In this document: in pieces, positions 1 through 8,149 of the stretch
Position numbering within the stretch: the stretch's first letter is position 1
Layout of the letters: each line of letters begins with the position of its first letter
Origin: Candidatus Eremiobacterota bacterium
GTDB lineage: Bacteria; Vulcanimicrobiota; Vulcanimicrobiia; Vulcanimicrobiales; Vulcanimicrobiaceae
Direction of reading: 5' to 3'
DNA length: 64,000 bases
Assembly (NCBI GenBank): GCA_019240525.1
Contig: JAFAYE010000001.1
Span: 2,329,300 to 2,393,299, forward strand
The notes under the pieces: model-generated
Databases searched by the model: none
Seen by the model: only the letters and a program-made list of their open reading frames with translations
What the model was told of the DNA's origin: nothing
Position numbers and translations under genes: made by a program

Positions 1-414
1 GATGGCGAGTTCGACGGCGCCAAAGGCGAGCGGCAGCGTTGCGATCTCCGCGCAGACCACCACGTAGTTCGGGTGGCGGAAGATGCGATACGGACCGCGG
101 CGCACGAGGGGTGTCCCCGCAACGCTAATGATGCGCGTGGTCCAATACGGGCCCAGCGCCGCGATCGTCCAGAGGCGCAGCGGCTGCAGCGCGGCGTAGA
201 GTCCCAGCAGCCTCCAATTCGGAACCGCCGACGGTGGAATCAGAAGTGCCATGCTCGCCAACCATGCGGCGTGCAATGCTACGAAAAACGGATACTGAAC
301 GGCTCCGTACTCCACCCCGCCGCGCGCGATCAAGGCGCGGGTGTTCCGCGCTGAGTAGAACAGCTCCAACGTACGCTGCAGCGCAACGAGTGCGAGCACG
401 ATATAGAGTATCAC
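1..414 (-). CDS. Isoprenylcysteine carboxyl methyltransferase-family membrane protein (3' end outside window)
   Basis: The first 138 residues are visible and the gene runs off the left edge. Hydrophobic segments lie near residues 2-12, 42-60 and 68-88, followed by the ICMT/phospholipid-methyltransferase signature RGPYRIFRHPNY at about 106-117, which binds S-adenosylmethionine at the membrane. The GTG start shares a GTGA overlap with the stop of the upstream type III polyketide synthase, so the two are translationally coupled. In Bacillus the equivalent pair (BpsA and YpbQ/BpsB) makes alkylpyrones and O-methylates them. By analogy this protein probably methylates the PKS product. Substrate assignment is inference; the family call is firm. 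Confidence 0.8.
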   Translation of the reverse strand, partial: MILYIVLALVALQRTLELFYSARNTRALIARGGVEYGAVQYPFFVALHAAWLASMALLIPPSAVPNWRLLGLYAALQPLRLWTIAALGPYWTTRIISVAGTPLVRRGPYRIFRHPNYVVVCAEIATLPLAFGAVELAI

Positions 415-1457
415 GACTCGAGGAGAGTAAAGCCGGCGGTGAATCCTGGCCCTAGGGCGCTGACGAGCGCGCGACTCCACGGTCTGCCGTTACCAATCGA
501 CCGTTCGAGTACGAACATCACCGTCGCCGCCGACATATTGCCGTATTCGCGCAAGACGTCGCGCGCCGTTCGCAGCGAACCCGATTCCAACTCGAACGCG
601 CCTTCAAGCGCGTCGAGCACCTTCGCGCCGCCGGGATGGCAGATAAAGGCATCGACGTCGCGCAGCGTCAGTCCATGACCGGCGAGAAAATCCACTGCGA
701 CGTCGTGCAGCTTGGTCGTCACGAGCTCGGGGATGTCTCGGGAGAAGATTGCTTTGAAGCCTTCGCGCGTTACCTCCCAACCCATCACGTCGAGCGAATC
801 GGGCCACGTATATTCTCCACCGGCAACGATGGCAGGGCCCTGACCGGCGCATGTCACGAGTGCGGCGGCGGCGCCATCGCCGAAGAGCGCGGTGGCAACG
901 ATGTTGCTCTTGGAAAAATCGTCGCGCCGGAAACAGAGAGCGCAGAGTTCGACCACAAGGAAGAGCACGAGCGCGTCGGGATTGGCACGCGCGAGGGCAG
1001 CGGCGCGCGCCAAACCAATCGTTCCGCCGGCGCAGCCCAAGCCAAAGATCGGCAGTCGTTGCACCGTGCGCCGCAGGTTCATTCGTTCCATCAGGAGGGC
1101 GTCGAGGCTCGGCGTTGCGATACCGGTGGTCGAAACGACGACGACTGCGTCGATCTCATCGCGCCGCCGTCCCGCGCGCTCCAATACGGAATTCGTCGCC
1201 GACTCGAGCAGAGCAAGCGCCGAGTCGAGGTAGACCCGGTTACGTTCAGGCCATTCGTGCAGGTCCTCGTACCATTCGATCGGGACGCATGAATAACGCC
1301 GTTCGATGCCCGTATTGCCGAACATTGGAAGCAGGCGCGCGACCTCGCGCGAGCGCGGCCCCAGCTTGTAATCGATGCGGCGCATCACTTCGCTTTGGCC
1401 GAGCTCGTACGGAGGCACCGCCGTTGCGACGGCGAGAATCCGTGCGTTCGCGGTCAT
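411..1457 (-). CDS. Type III polyketide synthase (chalcone/stilbene synthase-like)
   Basis: A 348-residue thiolase-fold enzyme with the type III PKS triad: Cys142 in GLGCAGG, His274 in CHPGG and Asn307 in YGNMSA. These enzymes extend an acyl-CoA starter with malonyl-CoA and cyclise the product to alkylpyrones or alkylresorcinols. I chose the ATG at 1457 because the protein then starts one strand before the conserved core. ATGs at 1502 and 1532 lie in or upstream of a TTGACA-type promoter on this strand. The stop overlaps the GTG of an ICMT-like methyltransferase, the usual bacterial partner. The gene is divergent from the YncE-like gene at 1536. Product chain length cannot be read from sequence. 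Confidence 0.9.
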   Translation of the reverse strand: MTANARILAVATAVPPYELGQSEVMRRIDYKLGPRSREVARLLPMFGNTGIERRYSCVPIEWYEDLHEWPERNRVYLDSALALLESATNSVLERAGRRRDEIDAVVVVSTTGIATPSLDALLMERMNLRRTVQRLPIFGLGCAGGTIGLARAAALARANPDALVLFLVVELCALCFRRDDFSKSNIVATALFGDGAAAALVTCAGQGPAIVAGGEYTWPDSLDVMGWEVTREGFKAIFSRDIPELVTTKLHDVAVDFLAGHGLTLRDVDAFICHPGGAKVLDALEGAFELESGSLRTARDVLREYGNMSAATVMFVLERSIGNGRPWSRALVSALGPGFTAGFTLLES

Positions 1458-1503
1458 CTCGGCAACGTTCCGCTCTGTCGGCAGGGTCCCCGCGGCCCGC
1501 ATG

Positions 1504-1532
1504 CTAATGGCATACCTCCCGTGTCGTGTCAA
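1504..1532 (-). promoter_or_regulatory. Possible sigma70-type promoter for the type III PKS gene
   Basis: Reading the minus strand, a perfect TTGACA (1532-1527) is followed after 17 nt by CATTAG (1509-1504), a weak -10. It would start transcription near 1497, excluding the upstream ATGs and supporting the start at 1457. Only the -35 is convincing. Confidence 0.35.
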
Positions 1533-1535
1533 CCT

Positions 1536-3830
1536 ATGGCAGCGGCGCTGTTGGCCGCCGTTCTATTGGGTGCGGCGAGCCGGCCGGCTCCTCTTATCGT
1601 CTATTCGGCTCCAGCCGGCACGCGGCCGACCGGCGCCGATATAATTCATCTGACGACCGCCGTTCTTCCCAGCGGGCGAATCGCGGCGCCCGCCGGCACG
1701 AGCGTCTTCGTGGGCAGCAATCCGCTGGGCTTGGCGCTATCACCCGACGGCCGCTTTGCAATCGTTTCCAACGATGGAGCACCGCCAAACTCCTCGCTGA
1801 CGGTCGTCGACACGAAGAGCATGCGAGTCGCAAGCGAGTACAAGGACCGGTCGGCGGCCTTCTTCATGGGTGCTGCCGTCGCGCGCGACCCCAACGATCC
1901 GTCGCGCACCCTCGTCCTCGCCTCCGACGGCGCGGCGGGCTCGCTGCGCGTCTTCGATCTCGACAGTGCTGGACAGCTCACGCCGGAGTCCCAGAGCGTG
2001 GTGTTGTCGGCCCCAACGGGCCGACGCGCCTTTCCCGCGGGCATCACGATTGCGCCCAACGGTCGCACCGCATACGTCGCGGATAATCTCGGCGACTCGG
2101 TGATCGCCGTCGATCTCGCTACGCGCAGCGTGGCAAGCTCGCTGCCGGTCGGGGATTTTCCGTTCTATGTGGCGGCCGGCAATCGTCAGATTCTGGCGGC
2201 CGGAACGGGGCTCTCAGCCTATGCTGCGCTAGTTCCTCCCGCACAAGTACCGCAGTTCACGCAGCCGGCGTTCGATGCGGCACGGTCGTCGTCGCTAACC
2301 GTCATTGATGCTTCGGGGGGCGCCGAGATCGGCGATCCTACGACGGTTCGCATGGATGCGCCGCCCGATGGCACGCAGATCGTCGGAGGCGCAGCGCCCG
2401 GAGCAACGCTCGTAAGCCGGAACGGCGCGCTTGCCTACGTCGCGCTTGCCAACGTCGATCGCGTTGCGGTTGTGGCACTTGCGGGCGAACCGCGGGTAAT
2501 TCGCGGGCTCGATCTGCGCCTGTATCCCGGCGCGCCGTATGGTGCCGAGCCGAGCGCAGAAGCGCTGAGCGCCGATGGCAAGCGGTTGTACGTTGCACTT
2601 GCCGGCCTCAACGCGGTTGCGGTGCTCGATGCGCAACGGCCGACCCGTTATCGTTACGGATTGATTCCCACCGCGTGGTATCCAACCGCGCTCGCACTCT
2701 CGCGCGACGGGCGCTACCTTTACGTTCTCGATACGAAAGGCATCAACGGATGGGGCATCTTGCAGCGCGTCGATCTGAAGCGCACGTATCTGGTGCGGGC
2801 GACGCTCGATGCGCTTCGTTATAATCGAACGCCATCCGTCGCAAAGTTCGATCCCGTCGTCCCGCCGCTGGGCTCCAACCAGCGCAGCGAGTCGATCGAT
2901 CACGTCGTCTACATCGCTCTAGGAACTCCCGGCTACGACGCAATTTTCGGCGATCTCAAAGACGAGGCCGGCAATCCGCGCGGAAACGGGGATGCCACCT
3001 TGAGCCTGTATCCCGAGAGCGTTACACCCAACCTGCACGCGCTGGCTCGCACGTATGCTTTGGCGGATAACTTTTACGCCTTGGACGCCGATGCCGACAT
3101 CGCCAAGGAGTTTGCAACCGCCGGTGAAGCGACGCTCTATCAGCAATTGGTTGCCGCTGCGGGTGCGGCGCGCGCTCCAATGAATGACCGCGGCGACGAT
3201 CCCGAAGATTACGGACGCGCGGGCTATCTCTTCAATGCGCTGCAGCGCGCCGGACTCTCTTATCGCGACTACGGCGGCCTGCTTCGGCTCTCCGGATACG
3301 ACGGATCGAAATACAATCTCGACGTTCCCGCGCTCTCGGCGCTCGCCGGAAACGTCGACCTCGACTACGCCTCGTCAGATCCAAAGGTCAGCGACGCGCA
3401 ACGCGCCTCCGAATTCGCTCGCGACATGCAGCGCTACGTGGCCAGCGACACCATGCCGCGATTCACCTATGTCTCCCTGCCGGCAGAGAGCGGCGCGACG
3501 GGCGCGACCGACGTGGACCACGCACTTGGCAGCATCGTCGATTTCGTCTCACATACGCCGCACTGGAGCTCGACGGCTATCTTCCTCGTGCCTGACGCTC
3601 CACAAGGTTCGAACGATCACGTCCACGCATTACGCACGTATGCGCTTGTCGTTTCACCGCTTGCGCGGCGAGCGTTTGTCGGCAACAAGCATTTGAGCGT
3701 CGCGAGCGTTCTGAAAACGGAGGAAGAGATCTTCGGTTTGCCGCCGCTAACATTGAACGATCTGCTCGCATCGGATTTGTCGGAATTTTTTACCGACGCC
3801 CCGTCGCCCGAGCCGTATCAGGCGAAATGA
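1536..3830 (+). CDS. Exported YncE-like beta-propeller fused to an alkaline phosphatase/phosphoesterase-like domain with degenerate active site
   Basis: 764 residues. The ATG at 1536 opens a signal peptide (MAAALLAAVLLGAASRPAP). Residues about 35-450 carry repeated SPDGRFAIVSN/VVDT-type YVTN propeller blades. Residues about 455-760 follow the phosphoesterase fold found in bifunctional YncE/alkaline-phosphatase proteins (IDHVVYIALGTPGYDAIFGD, then VTPNLHALAR and DNFYALDAD). In typical members the first motif reads KENRTYDQ and a later one SADGH; here the metal-binding Glu/Asn and His positions are gone. It may therefore be a binding rather than catalytic protein of the periplasm or surface. 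The stop overlaps the next start (ATGA), so it heads the operon through 7245. Confidence 0.8.
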   Translation: MAAALLAAVLLGAASRPAPLIVYSAPAGTRPTGADIIHLTTAVLPSGRIAAPAGTSVFVGSNPLGLALSPDGRFAIVSNDGAPPNSSLTVVDTKSMRVASEYKDRSAAFFMGAAVARDPNDPSRTLVLASDGAAGSLRVFDLDSAGQLTPESQSVVLSAPTGRRAFPAGITIAPNGRTAYVADNLGDSVIAVDLATRSVASSLPVGDFPFYVAAGNRQILAAGTGLSAYAALVPPAQVPQFTQPAFDAARSSSLTVIDASGGAEIGDPTTVRMDAPPDGTQIVGGAAPGATLVSRNGALAYVALANVDRVAVVALAGEPRVIRGLDLRLYPGAPYGAEPSAEALSADGKRLYVALAGLNAVAVLDAQRPTRYRYGLIPTAWYPTALALSRDGRYLYVLDTKGINGWGILQRVDLKRTYLVRATLDALRYNRTPSVAKFDPVVPPLGSNQRSESIDHVVYIALGTPGYDAIFGDLKDEAGNPRGNGDATLSLYPESVTPNLHALARTYALADNFYALDADADIAKEFATAGEATLYQQLVAAAGAARAPMNDRGDDPEDYGRAGYLFNALQRAGLSYRDYGGLLRLSGYDGSKYNLDVPALSALAGNVDLDYASSDPKVSDAQRASEFARDMQRYVASDTMPRFTYVSLPAESGATGATDVDHALGSIVDFVSHTPHWSSTAIFLVPDAPQGSNDHVHALRTYALVVSPLARRAFVGNKHLSVASVLKTEEEIFGLPPLTLNDLLASDLSEFFTDAPSPEPYQAK

Positions 3831-4663
3831 CGGCCCGCAACGACGTGCAGTACGGCCCCCGCCTGGTGACAACCGCCACGGGGAGGCTGCGCTCTGCGTT
3901 GCTAACGCGCCCGTCAGCCGCAATCGAGCGCGCCGAACCTCTCATCGGCGAACCAGGCGCGATCTATTCACGCGCGCTCGAACAACTCGACGTGCTGCGC
4001 AAGACGCTCGAATACTTCGGAGTCGAGACCACCGTCGTGCAAGCGAGAGGCGACGAACCCTGTGAAGTCGCCGCCGCCGATACGGCAGTTCTGTTTGAAG
4101 ATGGCGCCGCCCTGATGCGGCTGACGTCACTCGCGCGCCGAGCTGAAGTCGACCGAATGGAAGCCGAGTTCGGCGCGATTGACGTGCCGCTTGCGGGGCG
4201 TATCACCGCGCCGGGGCTTCTCGATGGAAACGATGTGTTGTTGGCAGGTCGCACGGCATTCCTCGGCATCGGAGTACGTGGCAACGAGCTTGGCCGTAGC
4301 GGATTCGCGCAGCTTGCGCAGGCTCACGGCTATCGCGTCGTCGAAGTCAAGCTCGCTCCAGGCCTCGGGCCGCTGCGTGCGGTCGCCGGTGCCGTGGCGG
4401 AGGACACCATCGCCGTTGGCCGCGATTGCGTCGATCTCGACGCATTTGATGGCTTTCGCACGATCGTGCTCGAGCCGGGGGAGGGGCAGGCCGCCGGCGT
4501 ACTACCGCTCGGCGAGCGTCACGTGATCGCCGACATTCGCTTCCGTACCGCGCTCGCGGCAATGCGCCGCGCGGGCATCACCGTCGAAGCACTCGACTTG
4601 TACGAGTTCAACAAGCTGGGTCTGACACCGTCGATGCTGACACTCGCGCTGCGGCGGGAATGA
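3827..4663 (+). CDS. Dimethylargininase/arginine deiminase-fold protein lacking catalytic Cys and His (pseudoenzyme?)
   Basis: 278 residues with the beta/alpha-propeller pattern of the guanidine-modifying superfamily: DTAVLFEDGAALMRL near 85-99, LLDGNDVLLAG at 131-141, GIGVRGNELG at 147-156 and an EF-K-LGLT C-terminus at 260-267. In active DDAH enzymes the C-terminus reads GG-LTC-LSLR and an LHLK-type His lies mid-protein. Here residues 266-278 contain no cysteine (LTPSMLTLALRRE), and the expected His region is GPLRAVAG at 181-188. The only cysteines are at 79 and 201. A hydrolytic role is therefore doubtful. The start overlaps the preceding stop (ATGA). Fold call is good; function unknown. 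Confidence 0.7.
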   Translation: MTARNDVQYGPRLVTTATGRLRSALLTRPSAAIERAEPLIGEPGAIYSRALEQLDVLRKTLEYFGVETTVVQARGDEPCEVAAADTAVLFEDGAALMRLTSLARRAEVDRMEAEFGAIDVPLAGRITAPGLLDGNDVLLAGRTAFLGIGVRGNELGRSGFAQLAQAHGYRVVEVKLAPGLGPLRAVAGAVAEDTIAVGRDCVDLDAFDGFRTIVLEPGEGQAAGVLPLGERHVIADIRFRTALAAMRRAGITVEALDLYEFNKLGLTPSMLTLALRRE

Positions 4664-4666
4664 GGC

Positions 4667-5398
4667 ATGCGGATCGCCGTACTTTCCGACATCCACGGCA
4701 ATCTGCTTGCGCTCGATGCCTGCTTGGCCGATCTGGAGGCGCAGGGAAGTGCGGATGCAATCGTTATTGCCGGCGACCTTTGCCTTGGCGGACCGAAGCC
4801 GAAGAAGGTTTTGCAGCGTCTTCAAGAGATTGGCGCCGCCTGCATCCGAGGAAATACCGATCGCTATCTCTCCGACGAGTACGAACGCGACGAGCTGGAA
4901 TCGGCGGAAATTGCGCAGATCGCGTGGACGCGAAGGGAAATCGGCGAACGGTGGGTTTCGTGGCTGAAGGATCTTCCGTTTGCCATGCGCATCGGTGAAG
5001 AGACGAATCAGCTCTTGGTGGTGCATGCGAATCCAAAGAGCGACGACGAACACATTTGGCCCGATGCCGGCGACGACGAACTGCGGCGTCTAATCGGCGA
5101 GGAGTCCGCGACCGCGATCGCCTTCGGTCACTTGCATCTTCCGTATGCACGCATGTGGCGCGGACGACTGCTCGTCAACGTTTCATCGGCGGGTCTGCCG
5201 AAAGACGGCGATCCCCGCGCCGGGTACGCGATCCTAACCGAACGTGACGGCGGCTGGCAGGTCAAGCATCGGCGGGTCGCATTCGATGTGAAGAAAGTTG
5301 CAACCCAACTCGCCGATTGCGGGATTCCGGAGAGTGCAGAGCTTATTGCCACCCTCCGCCGCCATCGGTACAAACAATTAAAGAGTTCGATTCCATAA
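4667..5398 (+). CDS. Calcineurin-like metallophosphoesterase (YfcE/MJ0936 type)
   Basis: 243 residues with the full metallophosphoesterase motif set: SDIHGN (Asp8, His10), AGDLCLGG near 34-41, GNTD near 62-65, VVHANP near 115 and GHLHLP near 153. These ligate a di-metal centre that hydrolyses phosphodiesters or phosphomonoesters in the cytoplasm. No signal peptide is present. It starts 4 nt after the previous stop, and its 3' end overlaps or abuts the ABC ATPase gene, so it belongs to the same plus-strand operon. The C-terminal 70 residues include a basic tail (RRHRYKQLK). The natural substrate cannot be inferred. Confidence 0.85.
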   Translation: MRIAVLSDIHGNLLALDACLADLEAQGSADAIVIAGDLCLGGPKPKKVLQRLQEIGAACIRGNTDRYLSDEYERDELESAEIAQIAWTRREIGERWVSWLKDLPFAMRIGEETNQLLVVHANPKSDDEHIWPDAGDDELRRLIGEESATAIAFGHLHLPYARMWRGRLLVNVSSAGLPKDGDPRAGYAILTERDGGWQVKHRRVAFDVKKVATQLADCGIPESAELIATLRRHRYKQLKSSIP

Positions 5399-6123
5399 GA
5401 GCCGGCACGCCCGCAATCGAGGTCGAGCGGCTCGTCAAACGGTACGGCGCCTTCACCGCGGTCGACGGAATCTCGTTGCGCGTGGCAGCGGGCGAGTTTT
5501 TTGGTTTTCTTGGACCCAACGGCGCCGGGAAGACGACGACGATCAATGCCATTGCGGGCTTGGCGCACAAGACGGCGGGGAAGATTGCCATCTTTGGACA
5601 CGATAGCGAGCGGGAGTGGCGGCAGGCTCGGCGGCTCGTCGGTCTTTCGCCGCAAGAGTACAATTTCGACCGGTACCTGTCGCTCCGCGACGTCTTGATG
5701 TTTGCGGCCGGGTATTACGGGCTGCACGGAAAGCACGTTGCCGAGCGCGCCGAGATGCTGCTCGAACGGTTTGGATTAAGCGCGCTTGCGCACTTGGAAT
5801 ACACCAAGGTGTCGGGCGGCCAAAAGCGCCGGCTTTCGCTGGCGCGCGCGCTGATTCACGAGCCCAGCTTGTTGATTCTCGACGAGCCAACGGCTGGTGT
5901 CGATGTCGAACTGCGCTTAGAGCTTTGGCAGTGGCTTCGAGAACTCAATAGCGACGGCCTCACGATTTTTCTCACCACCCACTATCTCGAAGAGGCCGAA
6001 CAGCTTTGCAAGCGCATTGCGATCATTCGCAAGGGGCGAATCGTCACCGAAAAGCCCACCCGAGAGCTCGTTGCCGAAGGCTCGTCGCTGCAAGAAGTCT
6101 TTTTGGAGCTGACTCGCAATTAA
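5317..6123 (+). CDS. ABC transporter ATP-binding protein (ABC-2 exporter type)
   Basis: Numbered from the TTG at 5317, the protein has Walker A GPNGAGKTT at 66-74, Q-loop SPQE at 111-114, signature VSGGQ at 165-169, Walker B LLILDE at 185-190 and a TTHYLEEAE switch-His motif. Homology begins only at IEVERLVKRYG (residue 34). The TTG gives a long overlap with the upstream gene and about 30 non-homologous residues, but it is the only conventional start. An ATA at 5395, overlapping the upstream TAA and lying 9 nt after AAAGAG, would fit the family length better. It pairs with the permease that follows; the cargo is unknown. Confidence 0.88.
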   Translation: MRDSGECRAYCHPPPPSVQTIKEFDSIRAGTPAIEVERLVKRYGAFTAVDGISLRVAAGEFFGFLGPNGAGKTTTINAIAGLAHKTAGKIAIFGHDSEREWRQARRLVGLSPQEYNFDRYLSLRDVLMFAAGYYGLHGKHVAERAEMLLERFGLSALAHLEYTKVSGGQKRRLSLARALIHEPSLLILDEPTAGVDVELRLELWQWLRELNSDGLTIFLTTHYLEEAEQLCKRIAIIRKGRIVTEKPTRELVAEGSSLQEVFLELTRN

Positions 6124-6880
6124 TCTCTACGGCCTCTGGACGCTGATCAAGCGTGAAATCGTACGCAGTCTCAAGATCATCAATCAAGTGATCTGGCCGC
6201 CGATTATTACGACCCTGCTCTACGTTTTCGTCTTCGGGTTGGCGCTTGGTAGTCGTATTCCGAGCGTTCAAGGCGTTAGCTACGCCCAGTTCTTGATTCC
6301 CGGCCTGATTATGCTGCAAGTCATCGATGCGTCGTACGGCGAGTGCTCGAGTTCCCTCTTCCAGGGGCGGTTCATGAACTCGATCCAAGAGCTGCTTATC
6401 GCACCAATGTCGGCGCTCGAGATCGTTGCGGGATACATTTTGGGCAGTCTGGCGCGGGCGCTCCTCATTGCGGGGTTGATTACGGGGCTGGGCATCGCGC
6501 TCGTGCACATTACGCCGCGCGATTGGCTGCTGTACTTCTGCGTCATCGCCGCGGTTTCGATCTGGTTTTCGGCGCTCGGCTTAATTTTTGGCTTGCTTGC
6601 GGATAAGTTCGATCATATCGCGATTCTCACGACCTTCGTCATCACGCCGCTTACGTTCGTCGGCGGCGTCTTTACTTCCGCAACGATGTTGCCGCCGGCA
6701 CTGCGAAACTTCGAACTTTTTAATCCAATTTTCTACACAATTGATGCCTTTCGCCGCAGCTATACCGGCGAGAGCTACCTTCCACCGGCGTTTTCGTTGG
6801 CGATGATCGGGCTGCTCGCAGCTATCGCGGTTGGTGTGGTCTTGCGAATGACCGCGATAGGTTATAAGCTGCGTACGTGA
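6119..6880 (+). CDS. ABC-2 type transporter permease
   Basis: An ABC-2 membrane protein with about six hydrophobic helices and the family features LIPGLIMLQVI, SIQELLIAPMSALEIVAGY and LTFVGGVFTSATMLP, ending DAFRRSYTGE and a last helix. The family N-terminus (NLYGLWTLIKREIVR) lies upstream of the first conventional start, the GTG at 6188. Homology therefore places the start at the ATT at 6119, which overlaps the preceding TAA and follows a GGAG by 10 nt. If translation instead began at GTG6188, the first cytoplasmic helix would be lost. It forms one exporter with the ATPase before it; substrate unknown. Confidence 0.85.
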   Translation: MNLYGLWTLIKREIVRSLKIINQVIWPPIITTLLYVFVFGLALGSRIPSVQGVSYAQFLIPGLIMLQVIDASYGECSSSLFQGRFMNSIQELLIAPMSALEIVAGYILGSLARALLIAGLITGLGIALVHITPRDWLLYFCVIAAVSIWFSALGLIFGLLADKFDHIAILTTFVITPLTFVGGVFTSATMLPPALRNFELFNPIFYTIDAFRRSYTGESYLPPAFSLAMIGLLAAIAVGVVLRMTAIGYKLRT

Positions 6881-7245
6881 TAACAGCTCTCGCATTATTC
6901 GTAGCGCTCGCAACGCCGATGCGCCTATCGGTCACGCCCTGGACGGGTTCGGACTTACAGACGACGGCCACGAGTGCGGCAAAATATCGTCTCGAAGTGA
7001 GCGGTAAGCCGAACGCTTCCTACCGCCTTCGCGCCGTCGGCGTGGCGCGCGGATGGATAGCCGCTTTCTGCACGCAGCGCGTCTGTTCGCCCGAGCAGAT
7101 CGAGGCGCACCTTCCCTCATCCGGCGATGCGATCTTGCAGTTCGAGTTAATTCGCGAATCCGACAGCGCGCCCAGGCTGAGCGGCGCGACGATCACCGAT
7201 AGCGACGGCGCTTCGGTCAGCGTGCCGGCGGCGTACCGGCAATAG
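6877..7245 (+). CDS. Small exported protein of unknown function
   Basis: 122 residues beginning with a GTG that overlaps the permease stop (GTGA). Residues 1-15 are hydrophobic and look like a short signal peptide (MITALALFVALATPM). The rest is soluble, beta-rich in appearance, with two cysteines in FCTQRVCSPEQ around residues 62-69 that could form a disulfide, and no family motif I recognise. Being last in the coupled operon with the ABC exporter suggests an envelope role, but this rests on position only. Confidence 0.6.
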   Translation: MITALALFVALATPMRLSVTPWTGSDLQTTATSAAKYRLEVSGKPNASYRLRAVGVARGWIAAFCTQRVCSPEQIEAHLPSSGDAILQFELIRESDSAPRLSGATITDSDGASVSVPAAYRQ

Positions 7246-7270
7246 CCATTTCAGCCTCGCGCACATGACC

Positions 7271-8107
7271 CTAGAAAAACGGATTGTGTTGTTTTTCGAG
7301 GGCGATCGTCGTCGGTGGACCGTGGCCGGGCATCACAGCCGTATCGTCGGGGAGTGAAAAGAGTTTGCTGCGAACGCTGTTGAGAATATCGTCGTACGTG
7401 CTGGCATCGCCGTACGCTCCGCCGACGCTGGCGGCGAAGAGCGTATCGCCGGCGAAGACCGCACCCTGAAAAACGTAGCACGACGACCCGTCGGTGTGGC
7501 CGGGCGTGTGCAGCATACGGATGGTCGCGCCGTCGCCAAAGGGCAACGTTTCGCCGTCGCGGACGAGGAGTGCCTCGCCGGCGAGCGAGCCGATGGCAGA
7601 GACGTCGAGCCGATGCATGACGATCTTGGCTTGCGGAAACGCCTTCGCAATCGGGGCCGTCGCATCGCAATGATCGAGATGCTTGTGCGTGATGAGAATG
7701 TACTGAAGATGGTAACCGCCATCGCGCAGAATCCGCAAAAGGTTCTGCGGAATACCGGCGGGGTCCACGAGCGCCGCCCGGAGACCGTCTTTCAAAAAGA
7801 AGACGTAGCCGTTGCTGGGATGAGGCTCTTGAGCGTGCCGGCGGATATCGTCACGGCCTTTTACGTCCGGATACCATCGGCCCGCAGCAACTTCGGCGAG
7901 CTTCGCCCCGTCTAGACGCAACCTGGGCGCCAGCGCGCGAGCCTCCTCATCGCTTGCCGTGCCGTCGTCTTTGAGCCATCGTTGGATGGCCTCCGAACTG
8001 ATCCCGCTGGCGCTCGCAAGCTGCTCGGTCGTTGCGCCGGCTCCGCGCATCGCCTTTCGCAGAACGTCGCCAAATGTATCCTCTAGTGGGATTCGGGCAT
8101 CACTCAT
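7271..8107 (-). CDS. Metallo-beta-lactamase-fold hydrolase with N-terminal XRE-like helix-turn-helix
   Basis: 278 residues from the ATG at 8107. Residues about 10-60 resemble an XRE helix-turn-helix (TTEQLASASGISSEAIQRWL). Residues 90-278 are a glyoxalase-II-like MBL domain: ITHKHLDHCD (His141, His143, Asp145, His146), LHTPGHTDG (His204), AGDTLF (Asp221) and PGHGPPT (His262), a complete di-zinc set. The HTH fusion is unusual and suggests either DNA binding or a reused helical domain. The gene is divergent from trxB, leaving a short shared upstream region. Likely thioester or related hydrolase; physiological substrate unknown. Confidence 0.78.
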   Translation of the reverse strand: MSDARIPLEDTFGDVLRKAMRGAGATTEQLASASGISSEAIQRWLKDDGTASDEEARALAPRLRLDGAKLAEVAAGRWYPDVKGRDDIRRHAQEPHPSNGYVFFLKDGLRAALVDPAGIPQNLLRILRDGGYHLQYILITHKHLDHCDATAPIAKAFPQAKIVMHRLDVSAIGSLAGEALLVRDGETLPFGDGATIRMLHTPGHTDGSSCYVFQGAVFAGDTLFAASVGGAYGDASTYDDILNSVRSKLFSLPDDTAVMPGHGPPTTIALEKQHNPFF

Positions 8108-8149
8108 GCGCCTGTTTTCGACACTCCGCGCCACTTGGCTGCAACCGGG

